Assembly (NCBI GenBank): GCA_934309475.1
Contig: CAKRDK010000006.1
Location: 44,304 to 108,303 of the forward strand
Source: an uncultured Roseburia sp.
GTDB taxonomy: Bacteria; Bacillota; Clostridia; Lachnospirales; Lachnospiraceae
Reading direction: 5' to 3'
Length of the DNA stretch: 64,000 bases
A program made the position numbers and the translations under genes. This document shows, piece by piece, positions 9,662 through 19,342 of the stretch. A model generated the notes under the pieces. It was not told where the DNA came from. It was given only the letters and a program-made list of their open reading frames with translations, and made no database searches. Each line of letters opens with the position of its first letter. The stretch's first letter is position 1.

Positions 9662-10540
9662 TTAACTCTTTTTCTTGTTATATTTTTTCTGACCCTGGTT
9701 CTTCTCTGCCAGTTTCTTCTTTTTCAACTGCAAATATTCATATTTCGACCAAACACCGGAATATAAAACATTTCGCAATAAATCCGCATGCAGTAAAATC
9801 GGGAGTCTCTCAAACGATTTCGCGCACTCTGACATCATGCTCGTAAGCAAAAGCTTACAAAATGTATCAAAGTTCTCATCATCCTTATCGGCCGCTAAAA
9901 TCAGCGGATTATAAGACTTCTTCCTGATATCCTCATCGACGTCCTCGTAGGCGTCCATGATATAGATGAACTTTCCTAAATAGAAGCCTAAAGTCTTTAA
10001 CTCTTCTTCCCAGACATCTTTCTTCCATGCAAATATCTCGCCTGTCATCTCACCGGTCAGTCCGGCAACAATGTCTAAATTCTTCTCATTTTCGCGTTCC
10101 GCCTGTGCCTGCTTCTCCATGAACTGCTCAATTGCCGTTACCTGACGCGGATACTTCTCCATGATTCGCTGATAGTCCTTATCCAACATCTTTGCGAATG
10201 CCCGCTTCGTATAGGACTTCTCATCCTTCCAATCATCTAACATATTGTAATATGCTAAAATCACATTCATATCTGCCGCATAGTCCGTCGCTTCATTCCA
10301 CCACGCCGTCCGTTTCTTCGTCGGATGCAGCGGACAGGTGAACTCCACTTCCTCATTCTCTAACTCATAAAGTCCTGTCAGTAAAACAATCAGAAACGTC
10401 ATATCATAATTTAAAAGCATCTGACCCTTCGTACCACAATTCGACTTTAACTTCCGACAGAGTCCGCAATAATAAGACTGGTACGCCTTCTTACTTTCAT
10501 CAGACAATTCCTTCTGATTTATGTTGATATAACCAAACAT
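9662..10540 (-). CDS. DUF5685 family protein
   Basis: 292 residues, starting at ATG 10540 (AAAGGGAGA about 7 bp upstream) rather than at a longer in-frame start at 10630 that would run into the upstream gene. It matches my memory of the DUF5685 family: the conserved opening [12 protein letters not shown], a CGLCRKLK motif with paired cysteines, then an all-helical body ([17 protein letters not shown]) reminiscent of helical prenyltransferase-like folds. Biochemical function unknown. It lies 2 bp upstream of the J-domain gene, so the two products probably act together. Confidence 0.75.
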   Translation of the reverse strand: MFGYININQKELSDESKKAYQSYYCGLCRKLKSNCGTKGQMLLNYDMTFLIVLLTGLYELENEEVEFTCPLHPTKKRTAWWNEATDYAADMNVILAYYNMLDDWKDEKSYTKRAFAKMLDKDYQRIMEKYPRQVTAIEQFMEKQAQAERENEKNLDIVAGLTGEMTGEIFAWKKDVWEEELKTLGFYLGKFIYIMDAYEDVDEDIRKKSYNPLILAADKDDENFDTFCKLLLTSMMSECAKSFERLPILLHADLLRNVLYSGVWSKYEYLQLKKKKLAEKNQGQKKYNKKKS

Positions 10541-10556
10541 CTGACGTCTCCCTTTC

Positions 10557-10952
10557 TCAACTTCTCTTGACGAATTCCGTTCTGCACTTCGGACAGGTAA
10601 TACAAATCTTACCTTTTCCCTTCGGCACACGGACTCTCTGTCTGCATTGCGGACATTTAAAATAACGATATATCTTGCGTCCTGCGAAGCGTTTCTTCCA
10701 TTGTTCCTTCTTCACCACCGCCTGATAGCGGAAATTCAAATACTTCTGGTTCTCCTCATAACGCTTTGGCACGTTCTTAGAAAACGTTCTCCAATATGCG
10801 TAAATCAGTAACACCAATCCTAAAATATAAAATAATGTCCATCTCGAAAACATCGATATAATCAATGCTGCCATTGCGACAACAAGGCAGCACTTTGATA
10901 AATCATCTGTTCCATTTCTTCCAGACATAAATCTCTGCAGCTTTTCTCTCAT
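10557..10952 (-). CDS. Membrane-anchored zinc-ribbon protein
   Basis: 131 residues: two adjacent hydrophobic segments (about 23-55), a basic linker, then a C-terminal zinc ribbon with CPQC and CPKC pairs. No enzyme signature is seen. It is the first gene of the operon with DUF5685 and the J-domain protein, a grouping I recall from other Lachnospiraceae; a role in a chaperone or membrane complex is inference only. Confidence 0.7.
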   Translation of the reverse strand: MREKLQRFMSGRNGTDDLSKCCLVVAMAALIISMFSRWTLFYILGLVLLIYAYWRTFSKNVPKRYEENQKYLNFRYQAVVKKEQWKKRFAGRKIYRYFKCPQCRQRVRVPKGKGKICITCPKCRTEFVKRS

Positions 10953-10978
10953 ACCTTACACGTCCTTTCTTTAAAGGT

Positions 10979-11008
10979 ATGTTACTCCCCGAAAAGTCTC
11001 TCTGTCAA
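10979..11008 (-). promoter_or_regulatory. Candidate promoter of the zinc-ribbon/DUF5685/J-domain operon
   Basis: Minus-strand -35 TTGACA (11008-11003), an 18-bp spacer, and -10 TAACAT (10984-10979), 27 bp before the first gene. Confidence 0.55.
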
Positions 11009-11052
11009 CTGACCTATTGTCTTTTAAGAAACATTTTATACTTTCATTAGAT

Positions 11053-12126
11053 TTATTGAAATAAGAATATTTTCTGCTGCATTCCGGCACCATCTTCCGC
11101 GAAACGGACTGCCATCTGCGTAGAAATTGCGCTCCTCATATAAAGGTCGTAAATGGCATCATCCATAAGCTGCATACCGTCTTTTCTTCCGTTGACCATC
11201 GCAGAGCGAATCTGATGCGTCTTGCCCTTCTGAATCATCTCTTTAATCTCTTCCCGGACAAGTAAAACCTCATAGGCCGCCACACGTCCTGTGCCATCTG
11301 CACGCGGCAGAAGCTGCTGTGCCATGACTCCGCAAAGTACATTCGAAAGCTGTACCCGGATCTGCTGCTGTTTCTCCTGTGGAAAAATATCAACCAGACG
11401 TTCCACTGCCGCAACCGTATTCTCTGTATACAGTGCCGCAATCACAAGGTGTCCTGTCTCCGCCGCAGAAAGTGCAAGCTCTATCGTCTCTAAATCACGA
11501 AGTTCTCCCACCATAATGACATCCGGGTCCTGCCGCAGTGCGGATGCTAGTCCGGCCGCATAGGACTTTGTATCGTAACCGACTTCACGCTGGTTCACCA
11601 TGGATTTCTTGTGCTGGAATAAATATTCAATCGGATCTTCGATACTGATAATTTTTCTGGCATCTTCCTCTGCAATCACATTCATCAACGAGGCAATTGT
11701 AGTTGATTTACCGCTTCCCGCCGGTCCCGTAACTAAAATCAGACCTTTTTTCTTTCTGGTCAGATTCAAAATTGCCTCCGGTATTCCCAACTGTTCCTCG
11801 CTGAAAATATCAGACGGAAGAATACGGATGGATAAGGCATACGTTCCGCGCTGGCGGTATACATTGATTCGGATTCTGCTGACTCCCGTCAGGGAATAGG
11901 CAAACCCGACCTCACCATTTTCTTCTAACTCTGCTTTCTGCTTTTCCGTCAATAACGGAAAAATCATCTCATCGACATCGGAAGGACCTGTGATTTCTTC
12001 GGATGCCACAACTATTTTTCCGTCAATCCGGTACATCATCGGGCTTCCCGGCGTACAATGAATATCGGATGCATTCTTCTCTGCCGCATCCCGTACAATC
12101 TGTTCGATTTTCGCAATATGCTCCAT
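11053..12126 (-). CDS. PilT-like type IV pilus retraction ATPase
   Basis: GspE/PilT-family secretion ATPase of 357 residues from the ATG at 12126 (GAGG 8 bp upstream). It shows the N-terminal ASDIH motif, Walker A GPAGSGKST, the Asp box IISIEDPIEYLF, Walker B-region GELRDLETIELA and the His box GHLVIAAL. The C-terminal stretch where PilT has its retraction motif is only loosely conserved (EEIKEMIQKG). No other pilus gene is near, so its partners must lie elsewhere; it could serve twitching or competence-type pili. Confidence 0.85.
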   Translation of the reverse strand: MEHIAKIEQIVRDAAEKNASDIHCTPGSPMMYRIDGKIVVASEEITGPSDVDEMIFPLLTEKQKAELEENGEVGFAYSLTGVSRIRINVYRQRGTYALSIRILPSDIFSEEQLGIPEAILNLTRKKKGLILVTGPAGSGKSTTIASLMNVIAEEDARKIISIEDPIEYLFQHKKSMVNQREVGYDTKSYAAGLASALRQDPDVIMVGELRDLETIELALSAAETGHLVIAALYTENTVAAVERLVDIFPQEKQQQIRVQLSNVLCGVMAQQLLPRADGTGRVAAYEVLLVREEIKEMIQKGKTHQIRSAMVNGRKDGMQLMDDAIYDLYMRSAISTQMAVRFAEDGAGMQQKIFLFQ

Positions 12127-12170
12127 CCTGCGTACCTCACACTCTTTCACAAGCTTTTTTCTATTCTATA

Positions 12171-12230
12171 TAAAAAGAATCCTGCCCGGAGGACTTTTTG
12201 TGTAATAAGAATTTCCTATTATACAAAAAA
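12171..12230 (-). repeat. Palindromic intergenic repeat, degenerate copy A
   Basis: On the minus strand this stretch has the palindrome ATAATAGGAAAT...TTATTACAC followed by a distal half ending GCAGGATTCTTTTTAT. The first half matches copies near 32646 and 63737, and the end matches the distal end of the 63.8 kb copy. It lies between rnpB and the pilT-like gene. Confidence 0.6.
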
Positions 12231-12252
12231 GGACTCTGTTTTCACGAATCCT
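12225..12252 (-). terminator. rnpB intrinsic terminator
   Basis: On the minus strand: stem AGGATTC/GAGTCCT with a 9-nt loop, followed by six T. It lies about 35 bp beyond the predicted 3' end of the RNase P RNA. Confidence 0.75.
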
Positions 12253-12285
12253 TCTCTCTGTCAGTCTATTATGAATCTCTTTAAA

Positions 12286-12652
12286 AATATTAAGCAGGAC
12301 GATAAGCCGGGTTATGTCAGCCTGCATATGCAGACGAATGATCATCTTTCTAGAATGGCTGTTACCAGTCATTTCAAGCGACCTACCTAAAGCTGGCGGG
12401 CCACGTCAACGCTTTTATTCGGTCTTGCTTCGGATGGGGTTTACATATGCCTCCTCTGTTACCAGAAAAGCGGTAGTCTCTTACACTGCCCTTCCACCCT
12501 TACATACATGGTATGCGGTATATTTCTGTTGCACTTTCCTTAGAGTCACCTCTACCGGACGTTATCCGGCATCCTGCCCTGTGAAGCCCGGACTTTCCTC
12601 ACCTGCGGTCTTTCGACACTTGCAGCCGCGATCATTTGTCCTACTTAATATT
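12286..12652 (-). ncRNA. rnpB: RNase P RNA, bacterial type A
   Basis: Catalytic RNA that trims tRNA 5' ends. On the minus strand the P4 signature GAGGAAAGTCCGGGC occurs at about 12600-12586 near the 5' end, and the matching 3' element ACCCGGCTTAT near 12313-12303. I set the ends by the terminal P1 helix: a 13-nt 5' strand at 12652-12640 pairs with 12298-12286 (one G-U). Length about 367 nt, usual for type A. The transcript probably starts about 20 nt earlier with a small extra hairpin. Confidence 0.93.
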
Positions 12653-12679
12653 TTGTCTGCTCACGCAAACCTGTTCCAC

Positions 12680-12708
12680 AATATACACTATTTTTGAGAA
12701 AAATTCAA
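12680..12708 (-). promoter_or_regulatory. rnpB promoter
   Basis: Minus strand: -35 TTGAAT (12708-12703), a 17-bp spacer, and -10 TATATT (12685-12680). Confidence 0.75.
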
Positions 12709-12717
12709 GTAGCTTTC

Positions 12718-14433
12718 CTATACATTAAAGCAACTTCCACCTATAAATTCACGAATAATGGAATTCTGACCGATTCCATCGGACGCCATCGGAAGGAAAT
12801 AGTCTAAAAATTTCAACAGCCGTTTTGCTTCCATATACTCCGGCGCATCGTGGCTGATTGCAAATAACAACGGCTCTGCATAGGTTTTTAACACTGCAAG
12901 TTCATAGATTAATGCAGAGTTAAACATGACATCTGCGCCCTCCTGGAACGGGAAAATATTCCGTTCCTCTCCACGGCGTACCGAATCCCACATTGCAATC
13001 GTCTCCTGCGCGGAGGTTCCTCTTGTCCTTGCATCACGCACAATTCTGCGAATCAGTCTTGCATCGGTCGTCGGCAGGCAGTTGTGCTCATCTATGTTTA
13101 ACTGGGTTAAGGCACTGATGTAAATTTTGAATTTACTCTCCACCGGAAGGGAATACGATAATTTGTCATTCAACCCATGAATTCCCTCGATTACTAAGAC
13201 ATCCTCCGGTCCTAACTGCATGTATTTTCCTTTGTATTCTCTTTTTCCCGTCTTAAAATTAAAGACCGGAAGCTCCACTCTTTTTCCCTGAAGCAGTTCA
13301 TTCATATCGTGATTAAATAGCTCGATGTCTAACGCTTCTAACGCTTCTAAGTCCAACTCACCATTCTCGTCGAGCGGTGCTTTGTCGCGATCCACATAGT
13401 AATCATCTAACGGAAATGGGTGCGGTTTCAGCCCTTTTGCCGCTAACTGGATGGACAGGCGATGGGAAAACGTTGTCTTTCCGGAAGACGAAGGTCCGGC
13501 AATCATAATAAATTTCTTATTATGCGACTGTGCAATCATCTCCGCTAATTTTCCAATGCGTTCTTCCATGAGGGCTTCCTGCGTCAGAATCATCTCCTGC
13601 ATGTCACCGCTGGCGATTTTATCATTCAGCGCTCCAATCGTTCCCATGTCTAACATCTCGCCCCACTCCTTCGAATCCTTTAAGGTGTGGAACAATTTCA
13701 TGGACGGTTTGAACTCCTCTACCACCTTTGCATTCTTATCCGGGTAAAGTAAGACAAATCCATCTTCCATCAACGTCAGGTCAAAATATTTTAAATAGCC
13801 CGTAGATGGCACCATATAACCATAATAATAGTCTTTATAATTGCCAATCTCGTAGATATTTACTCTTGAACTACGTCTGTATTTGAACAATTTCTCTTTG
13901 TCTTCCATTCCAAGATTTGCAAACAATAAAACGGCATCTTCCGTGTCGATACTCTCTTTTTCAAAGACAATGTCTGCATCCACAAGACGCATCATCTCGA
14001 CTTTGAGTTCGAGCAGCTTCTTCTGATCCATCTGCACGAGTGTCTTTTCTTTGACGCCATCCGTGCAAAGTGGCTTATCTTCTACAATCGGTGTCCCCTG
14101 TCTCAGTTCACAGTAATAGCCCTTACTGATGGAAAAAAGCACCTTTACACTGATGCCTTCCTTTCCCCACAGGTTATGCACGGCTCTCTGCATGAGAAGT
14201 GTCGCACTTCTGCGGTACGCTTTCCTTCCAACCTTATCTCCGGTTGTAAAAAACGTTAATTCACCATCCGCTTCCACATGCTTGTTAAGCTCCCGCAATC
14301 GTTTGTTAAATGATGCCAGAACAATATCCTCTTCATACTGTTCCTGATACTGCTTTGCAAGTTCTAAAAATGTAGTTCCTTCCGGTACTTCTATCTTCTT
14401 TCCTGCTACTTCTACCTGAAATGTCTGTCCCAT
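12718..14433 (-). CDS. Nucleoside (uridine-type) kinase with N-terminal TGS-like region
   Basis: 571 residues. The N-terminus (1-65) is a TGS/ubiquitin-like domain followed by a region like the threonyl-tRNA synthetase second domain; the C-terminal half is a uridine kinase/phosphoribulokinase-type P-loop kinase with Walker A AGPSSSGKTT near residue 308 and the DDYYVDRD motif. The family is annotated as nucleoside kinase; the exact substrate is not evident. It overlaps trmK by 22 bp and ends the dgt-dnaG-rpoD-trmK operon. Confidence 0.88.
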   Translation of the reverse strand: MGQTFQVEVAGKKIEVPEGTTFLELAKQYQEQYEEDIVLASFNKRLRELNKHVEADGELTFFTTGDKVGRKAYRRSATLLMQRAVHNLWGKEGISVKVLFSISKGYYCELRQGTPIVEDKPLCTDGVKEKTLVQMDQKKLLELKVEMMRLVDADIVFEKESIDTEDAVLLFANLGMEDKEKLFKYRRSSRVNIYEIGNYKDYYYGYMVPSTGYLKYFDLTLMEDGFVLLYPDKNAKVVEEFKPSMKLFHTLKDSKEWGEMLDMGTIGALNDKIASGDMQEMILTQEALMEERIGKLAEMIAQSHNKKFIMIAGPSSSGKTTFSHRLSIQLAAKGLKPHPFPLDDYYVDRDKAPLDENGELDLEALEALDIELFNHDMNELLQGKRVELPVFNFKTGKREYKGKYMQLGPEDVLVIEGIHGLNDKLSYSLPVESKFKIYISALTQLNIDEHNCLPTTDARLIRRIVRDARTRGTSAQETIAMWDSVRRGEERNIFPFQEGADVMFNSALIYELAVLKTYAEPLLFAISHDAPEYMEAKRLLKFLDYFLPMASDGIGQNSIIREFIGGSCFNV

Positions 14434-15149
14434 TCTGTTGCCTCCTTAATATAGACAAGTTCCTGTTCCACTTCTGCAAGTCTCGCTGCAATCTTTTCCG
14501 ATGCAGGAAGCTTTTGAAGCTCACTTCTTATATTACGATACAACATCTCTTCTTTTTGTAAATACTGCAATAATACGGTGTTTTGTTCACGCAATAAAAG
14601 AGGACCATACTTATCTTCAATCATCTGATACAATTTTACCTTTTTTTCTGACAATTTACAATCGTTTTCTCCTCTATAGGTCACTTTCATCATGGGATAA
14701 TATTTCCCATCCTCTAAAACCATCCGTTCTTCTACTATTGCAAAACCATGTTCCCGCAAGTAAACGCGCACATTCTGCAGCTCCGACTGTGGCTGTAAAA
14801 TCAGTTCTTTTGCATTTTTACAGACATCCATGCCTTCCTCTAAAATATGGATGACGAGTCCGCCGCCCATTCCTGCAACCAGAATCGTATCCGCCTCGCC
14901 CACCTGCAAGGCTGCGACTCCGTCCGACAGGCGGGTCTGTATGTAGTCCCCCAGTCCGTTCTGCCCGATATGTTCTTTTGCGCGCTCTAGCGGCCCTTTG
15001 TTGATATCCATGGCAATCGCACCCGGAATCACTCCCTTTTGCACCAGATAAATCGGAACATATCCATGATCGGTTCCGACATCTGCAAGCATATTTCCCG
15101 GTGTCACCATTGCCGCTGCTTCCTGCAGCCTGTTTGAAATCTGAATCAT
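14412..15149 (-). CDS. trmK: tRNA (adenine(22)-N(1))-methyltransferase TrmK
   Basis: Methylates N1 of A22 in tRNA. 245 residues: an N-terminal Rossmann SAM-binding domain (motif I ADVGTDHGYVPIYL near residue 22, and VAGMGGGL near 91) and a C-terminal coiled-coil domain, the TrmK layout. It lies 3 bp downstream of rpoD, its usual neighbour in Firmicutes. Confidence 0.93.
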   Translation of the reverse strand: MIQISNRLQEAAAMVTPGNMLADVGTDHGYVPIYLVQKGVIPGAIAMDINKGPLERAKEHIGQNGLGDYIQTRLSDGVAALQVGEADTILVAGMGGGLVIHILEEGMDVCKNAKELILQPQSELQNVRVYLREHGFAIVEERMVLEDGKYYPMMKVTYRGENDCKLSEKKVKLYQMIEDKYGPLLLREQNTVLLQYLQKEEMLYRNIRSELQKLPASEKIAARLAEVEQELVYIKEATEWDRHFR

Positions 15150-15152
15150 ATT

Positions 15153-16334
15153 CTATTCCAAATAATCCTTTAATTTGCGGCTTCTGCTTGGATGACGCAG
15201 TTTGCGGAGCGCTTTTGCCTCAATCTGACGGATACGCTCACGGGTAACGTTGAATTCTTTTCCGACTTCCTCTAATGTTCTCGCACGTCCATCCTCTAAT
15301 CCAAAACGAAGTGTCAATACTTTCTGCTCACGCTCTGTTAAAGTTCCAAGCACTTCCTCTAACTGTTCTTTTAACAGGGTAAATGCTGCTGCATCTGCCG
15401 GTACCGGGACATTATCATCCTGGATGAAATCTCCTAAATGGCTGTCTTCCTCTTCACCGATTGGCGTCTCTAAGGAAACAGGTTCCTGGGAAATCTTTAA
15501 GATTTCACGCACACGCTCCACCGGCATGTTCATCTCTGCTGCAATTTCTTCCGGGCTTGGCTCACGTCCTAATTCCTGCAACAACTGACGGCTGACACGG
15601 ATTAATTTGTTGATGGTCTCAACCATATGAACCGGAATACGGATGGTTCTCGCCTGGTCTGCAATCGCTCTTGTGATTGCCTGACGAATCCACCATGTTG
15701 CATAGGTAGAGAATTTGTAACCTTTGCGGTAATCAAATTTCTCTACTGCCTTGATCAGACCTAAGTTTCCTTCCTGAATCAGGTCAAGGAATAACATACC
15801 ACGGCCTACATAACGTTTTGCAATACTTACAACCAATCGAAGGTTCGCCTCAGCTAACCGTTTCTTTGCTTCCTGGTCGCCAAGTTCCATACGTTTTGCC
15901 AGTTCGATTTCTTCCTCTGCACTTAACAGCGGAACTTTTCCGATTTCTTTTAAATACATACGGACAGGGTCCTCGATGGAAACACCGTCCGGAACAGACA
16001 AATCAATCTTTTCCACTTCAATGTCATCATCGTCATCTACTTCTAACAGAATATCTTCATCCGAATCGTCTCCTTCTGTGATACGGAGTACATCGATGTT
16101 ATTGCTCTCTAAGAAATCAAGAATCTTTTCGAACTGTTCTGCACCTAACTGCATATCCTGGAAAAAGTCACTGATTTCCTGATATTCCAACATATTCTTT
16201 TTCTTCTTGGCTAATGCGAGCAGTTCTGTTAATTTTTTCTGGAATTTCTCCATATCTTCCGGGCTGCCTGCAGCTTTTGTGTCTTTTCCTTCCATTTTTT
16301 CTAATTTTTCATCCATTTCTTTCTTTTTTGCCAT
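15153..16334 (-). CDS. rpoD: Primary RNA polymerase sigma factor
   Basis: Housekeeping sigma factor, 393 residues. Region 1.1-like acidic N-terminus, region 1.2-2 ([11 protein letters not shown]; core-binding and -10 recognition in [14 protein letters not shown]), region 3, and region 4 with the -35-binding helix-turn-helix [19 protein letters not shown]. The TTGACA/TATAAT-like promoters seen throughout the window fit this sigma factor. It lies between dnaG and trmK in the macromolecular synthesis operon. Confidence 0.97.
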   Translation of the reverse strand: MAKKKEMDEKLEKMEGKDTKAAGSPEDMEKFQKKLTELLALAKKKKNMLEYQEISDFFQDMQLGAEQFEKILDFLESNNIDVLRITEGDDSDEDILLEVDDDDDIEVEKIDLSVPDGVSIEDPVRMYLKEIGKVPLLSAEEEIELAKRMELGDQEAKKRLAEANLRLVVSIAKRYVGRGMLFLDLIQEGNLGLIKAVEKFDYRKGYKFSTYATWWIRQAITRAIADQARTIRIPVHMVETINKLIRVSRQLLQELGREPSPEEIAAEMNMPVERVREILKISQEPVSLETPIGEEEDSHLGDFIQDDNVPVPADAAAFTLLKEQLEEVLGTLTEREQKVLTLRFGLEDGRARTLEEVGKEFNVTRERIRQIEAKALRKLRHPSRSRKLKDYLE

Positions 16335-16373
16335 TTTCTTTCATCCTCTCATGGTTCGTTAACTATTTTGTCC

Positions 16374-18161
16374 TTAATCAATAGAAATATGCAGTCTTTC
16401 CAATTCTTCAAGTGCCTTCTTATCCGCAATGAGCTTCTGAAGTCCCGCCATATCGGTAGGGTCTAAATGCTCCGACTGATGTCGGATGCTGTTTTGTTTC
16501 ATGCGGACAATCGTCTCCTTCAATGCCTTTTCCTTGTCTTCTTTTGTCTCAACACTGTGAATTGTGGCATTAAATAAACCTGCAATCTCCCTTTGTTCTT
16601 CCTCATTTTGAAACATACTGATAATTTTCGCCGGATTGACTGTTCCGGTCGTCTCATACTGTTCAAAGAGAACTTCTGCCACCTGATGATAAATCTCTTC
16701 GGTAAAGTCCTGTGGCGAAATGTATTTTTTTATTTTATTAAAAAGCGCGGTATTTTCAATGAGCCACGTCAGGAGGAGCTTCTGGGACTGTTTCATCCCG
16801 TCCTCTTTTTTCAATCCCTTTTTCTCATTGATACCACTTTTTAATGGCACTCTCTCCCTGGCAATTCCCACCTTTGTTCCAAAGTGGTTCACCAGACTGC
16901 GCAGTTTTTCAAATCCGGTCTGATACTTTGCTGCCACTGCTTCTATATAATTATCGCGTTCTAACTCCTCTGTAAAAGTTAAAAGCTTCTTTGCTACCTC
17001 GTTAAAAAATGCGGTCTTGCTCTCCGGGTCCTGCATATCATACTGCTGCTCTAAGATGCGGATTTCAAACATGAAACTGTTTTCCGCCTGGTCTATCCGC
17101 TCCTGATAAGCCTCGGCTCCGAGTGCTTTGATGAATTCATCCGGGTCCTTGTACGGGCGCATATTAATTATCTTTGTAGTTATTCCAACTTCCTTTAAAA
17201 TCGGAATGGCACGAAGCGCCGCCTTTACTCCCGCTCCATCACTGTCGTACGTCAGATAGACTTCCTTCGTATAACGCTTGAGCAGATTGGCATGTCCACT
17301 CGTCAAAGCTGTTCCAAGCGATGCCACGGCATTGTCAAATCCTGCCTGATGCAGCGCAATCACATCCATATAGCCCTCGCAGAGCAGTAGCTGCGGTTTC
17401 TTCGTTGTCCTTGCGAAATTAAGTCCGTAAAGATTCCGGCTCTTATCAAAAATCTTTGTCTCCGGGGAGTTTAAATATTTTGGTTCCCCATCTCCCATGA
17501 CACGGCCGCCAAAGCCAATGACTTTGTTGTGCACATCCATAATCGGAAACATCGCACGGTTCCAGAATTTGTCATAACCGCCCCGGCGCTCATCAATGGT
17601 GACAAGCCCGGATTCTTTTAAAATATCATCCTCGTATCCTTTTGCACGCAGATAGCGGTACAAATCATCGCTGTACTGGTCTGAATAACCGAGTCCGAAT
17701 TTCTTCATCGTCTCCGCAGACAATTCACGTTTTGTAAAATAATCGAGCGCACGTTTCCCACGCTCATTGCGCAGCAGGGTATAAAAATATCGCGCCGCCT
17801 CTTTATTAATCTCTAACAGCCGGCTTCTCTTATCCGCCTCACGCCGCTGCTCTGCAGAATACTCCTGTTTCGGAAGTTCTACCCCCGCGCGGTTGGCAAG
17901 TTCTTCCATCGCCTCCCCGAAGGTAAAATTCTCATACTCCATCAGAAATGTGAACACATTTCCCCCGGCTCCGCATCCAAAACAGTAATACATCTGCTTA
18001 TTCGGTGAGACAGAAAAAGAGCCTGTCTTTTCATTGTGAAACGGGCACAGTCCAAAATAGGTACTGCCCTTCCGCGTCAGCTTCACGTACTGTGATACCA
18101 CGTCTACAATATCGTTTCGCGAACGCACTTCTTCTATTATTTCATCCGAAAAATACGGCAT
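16374..18161 (-). CDS. dnaG: DNA primase
   Basis: Makes RNA primers at the replication fork. 595 residues: N-terminal CHC2 zinc domain (CPFHNEK...CFGC), Toprim core with LCEGYMDVIAL and the acidic LTYDSDGAG, then a helical C-terminal helicase-interaction domain. It lies downstream of dgt and 39 bp upstream of rpoD. Confidence 0.97.
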   Translation of the reverse strand: MPYFSDEIIEEVRSRNDIVDVVSQYVKLTRKGSTYFGLCPFHNEKTGSFSVSPNKQMYYCFGCGAGGNVFTFLMEYENFTFGEAMEELANRAGVELPKQEYSAEQRREADKRSRLLEINKEAARYFYTLLRNERGKRALDYFTKRELSAETMKKFGLGYSDQYSDDLYRYLRAKGYEDDILKESGLVTIDERRGGYDKFWNRAMFPIMDVHNKVIGFGGRVMGDGEPKYLNSPETKIFDKSRNLYGLNFARTTKKPQLLLCEGYMDVIALHQAGFDNAVASLGTALTSGHANLLKRYTKEVYLTYDSDGAGVKAALRAIPILKEVGITTKIINMRPYKDPDEFIKALGAEAYQERIDQAENSFMFEIRILEQQYDMQDPESKTAFFNEVAKKLLTFTEELERDNYIEAVAAKYQTGFEKLRSLVNHFGTKVGIARERVPLKSGINEKKGLKKEDGMKQSQKLLLTWLIENTALFNKIKKYISPQDFTEEIYHQVAEVLFEQYETTGTVNPAKIISMFQNEEEQREIAGLFNATIHSVETKEDKEKALKETIVRMKQNSIRHQSEHLDPTDMAGLQKLIADKKALEELERLHISID

Positions 18162-18198
18162 ATTTTGTCACTCCATTTCCAGTCGTTTCTTACTGCTG

Positions 18199-19212
18199 TT
18201 AATATCCGTCCACCTGCCATGCCTGTGGAAGAAAATATTCACTGAACTTTGTAATCGCATACTGGTCTGTCATACCCGCAATGTAATCGCAGACAACGCG
18301 GTGCATTGTCTCACCCTCGCGGAGCATTCTTAAATATTTTTCCGGAAGAAGCTCGATATGATCCAGGTAATAATAGAACAACTGCTCAATCATCGCCTTC
18401 GCTTTTACTTCCTCCCCTTTTGCCACAGGATTCTTGTAGACATTTTCAAACATAAAATGACGCAGTTCCACCATCGCTTCCTCGACTTCGCTCGACATGA
18501 TGATGTCATCTTTTCCCTGACTGTTGATGATAATATTATGTATCAGCGTATTAAGCCGCTGCTTCGTCGAGAAGCCCAGCGTCTTTTTCAGTTCCATCGG
18601 AATATCATCCTCGGTCAGAATCTGCGCACGGATGGCATCGTCAATATCGTGGTTGACATACGCGATTTTATCCGAGAGCCGGACAATCTTTCCCTCCAAG
18701 GTATGTGGCGTGGACTTCGTCTGATGATTTAAAATTCCATCCCGCACTTCCCAGGTCAGGTTCAATCCTGCTCCATTTTTCTCAAGCTTCTCCACAACAC
18801 GGACAGACTGCTCGTTGTGCCGGAATCCATCCTCACAGAGTCCGTTTAAAACATACTCACCGGCATGCCCAAACGGCGTATGCCCCATGTCATGTCCTAA
18901 TGCAATCGCCTCCACCAAATCCTCATTCAGCCGCAGTGCTTTTGCAATGGTTCTCGCATTCTGGGAGACCTCTAAGGTGTGGGACAATCTCGTCCGGTAG
19001 TGGTCTCCTTTCGGTGTCAGGAAAACCTGCGTCTTATTTTTCAGACGCCGAAACGCCTTACAGTGTAAAATACGGTCACGGTCGCGCTGGAAAACAGGCC
19101 GGATATCACATTGTTCTTCCTCCCGCTCTCTCCCTTTTGTGTTCACGCTCAAGGTTGCGTAAGGGCTTAGCGTCTCCCGCTCCATTCTCTCTATTTCTTC
19201 TCGAATTGACAT
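18199..19212 (-). CDS. dgt: Deoxyguanosinetriphosphate triphosphohydrolase-like protein
   Basis: HD-domain dNTP triphosphohydrolase of 337 residues. The metal ligands are visible as H in RLSHTLEVSQ and as HD in LGHDMGHTPFGH; the opening QCDIRPVFQRDRDRILHCKAFRRLKNKTQVF is characteristic (short motif CKAFRRLKNKTQVF at about 51-64). It is expected to tune dNTP pools. It is the first gene of the dnaG-rpoD operon, a conserved clostridial arrangement. Confidence 0.93.
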   Translation of the reverse strand: MSIREEIERMERETLSPYATLSVNTKGREREEEQCDIRPVFQRDRDRILHCKAFRRLKNKTQVFLTPKGDHYRTRLSHTLEVSQNARTIAKALRLNEDLVEAIALGHDMGHTPFGHAGEYVLNGLCEDGFRHNEQSVRVVEKLEKNGAGLNLTWEVRDGILNHQTKSTPHTLEGKIVRLSDKIAYVNHDIDDAIRAQILTEDDIPMELKKTLGFSTKQRLNTLIHNIIINSQGKDDIIMSSEVEEAMVELRHFMFENVYKNPVAKGEEVKAKAMIEQLFYYYLDHIELLPEKYLRMLREGETMHRVVCDYIAGMTDQYAITKFSEYFLPQAWQVDGY

Positions 19213-19342
19213 GCAAACATCTCCTTATCTTCACAATGCCACTCTCATAAATCTCTTTTCACACAGCCTACACAATATAATATTCGACGTTTCAAGCAAA
19301 TTTCCTTTATTTTTTGCAAAAAGTTTCGTTTTTGTTTTGTAA

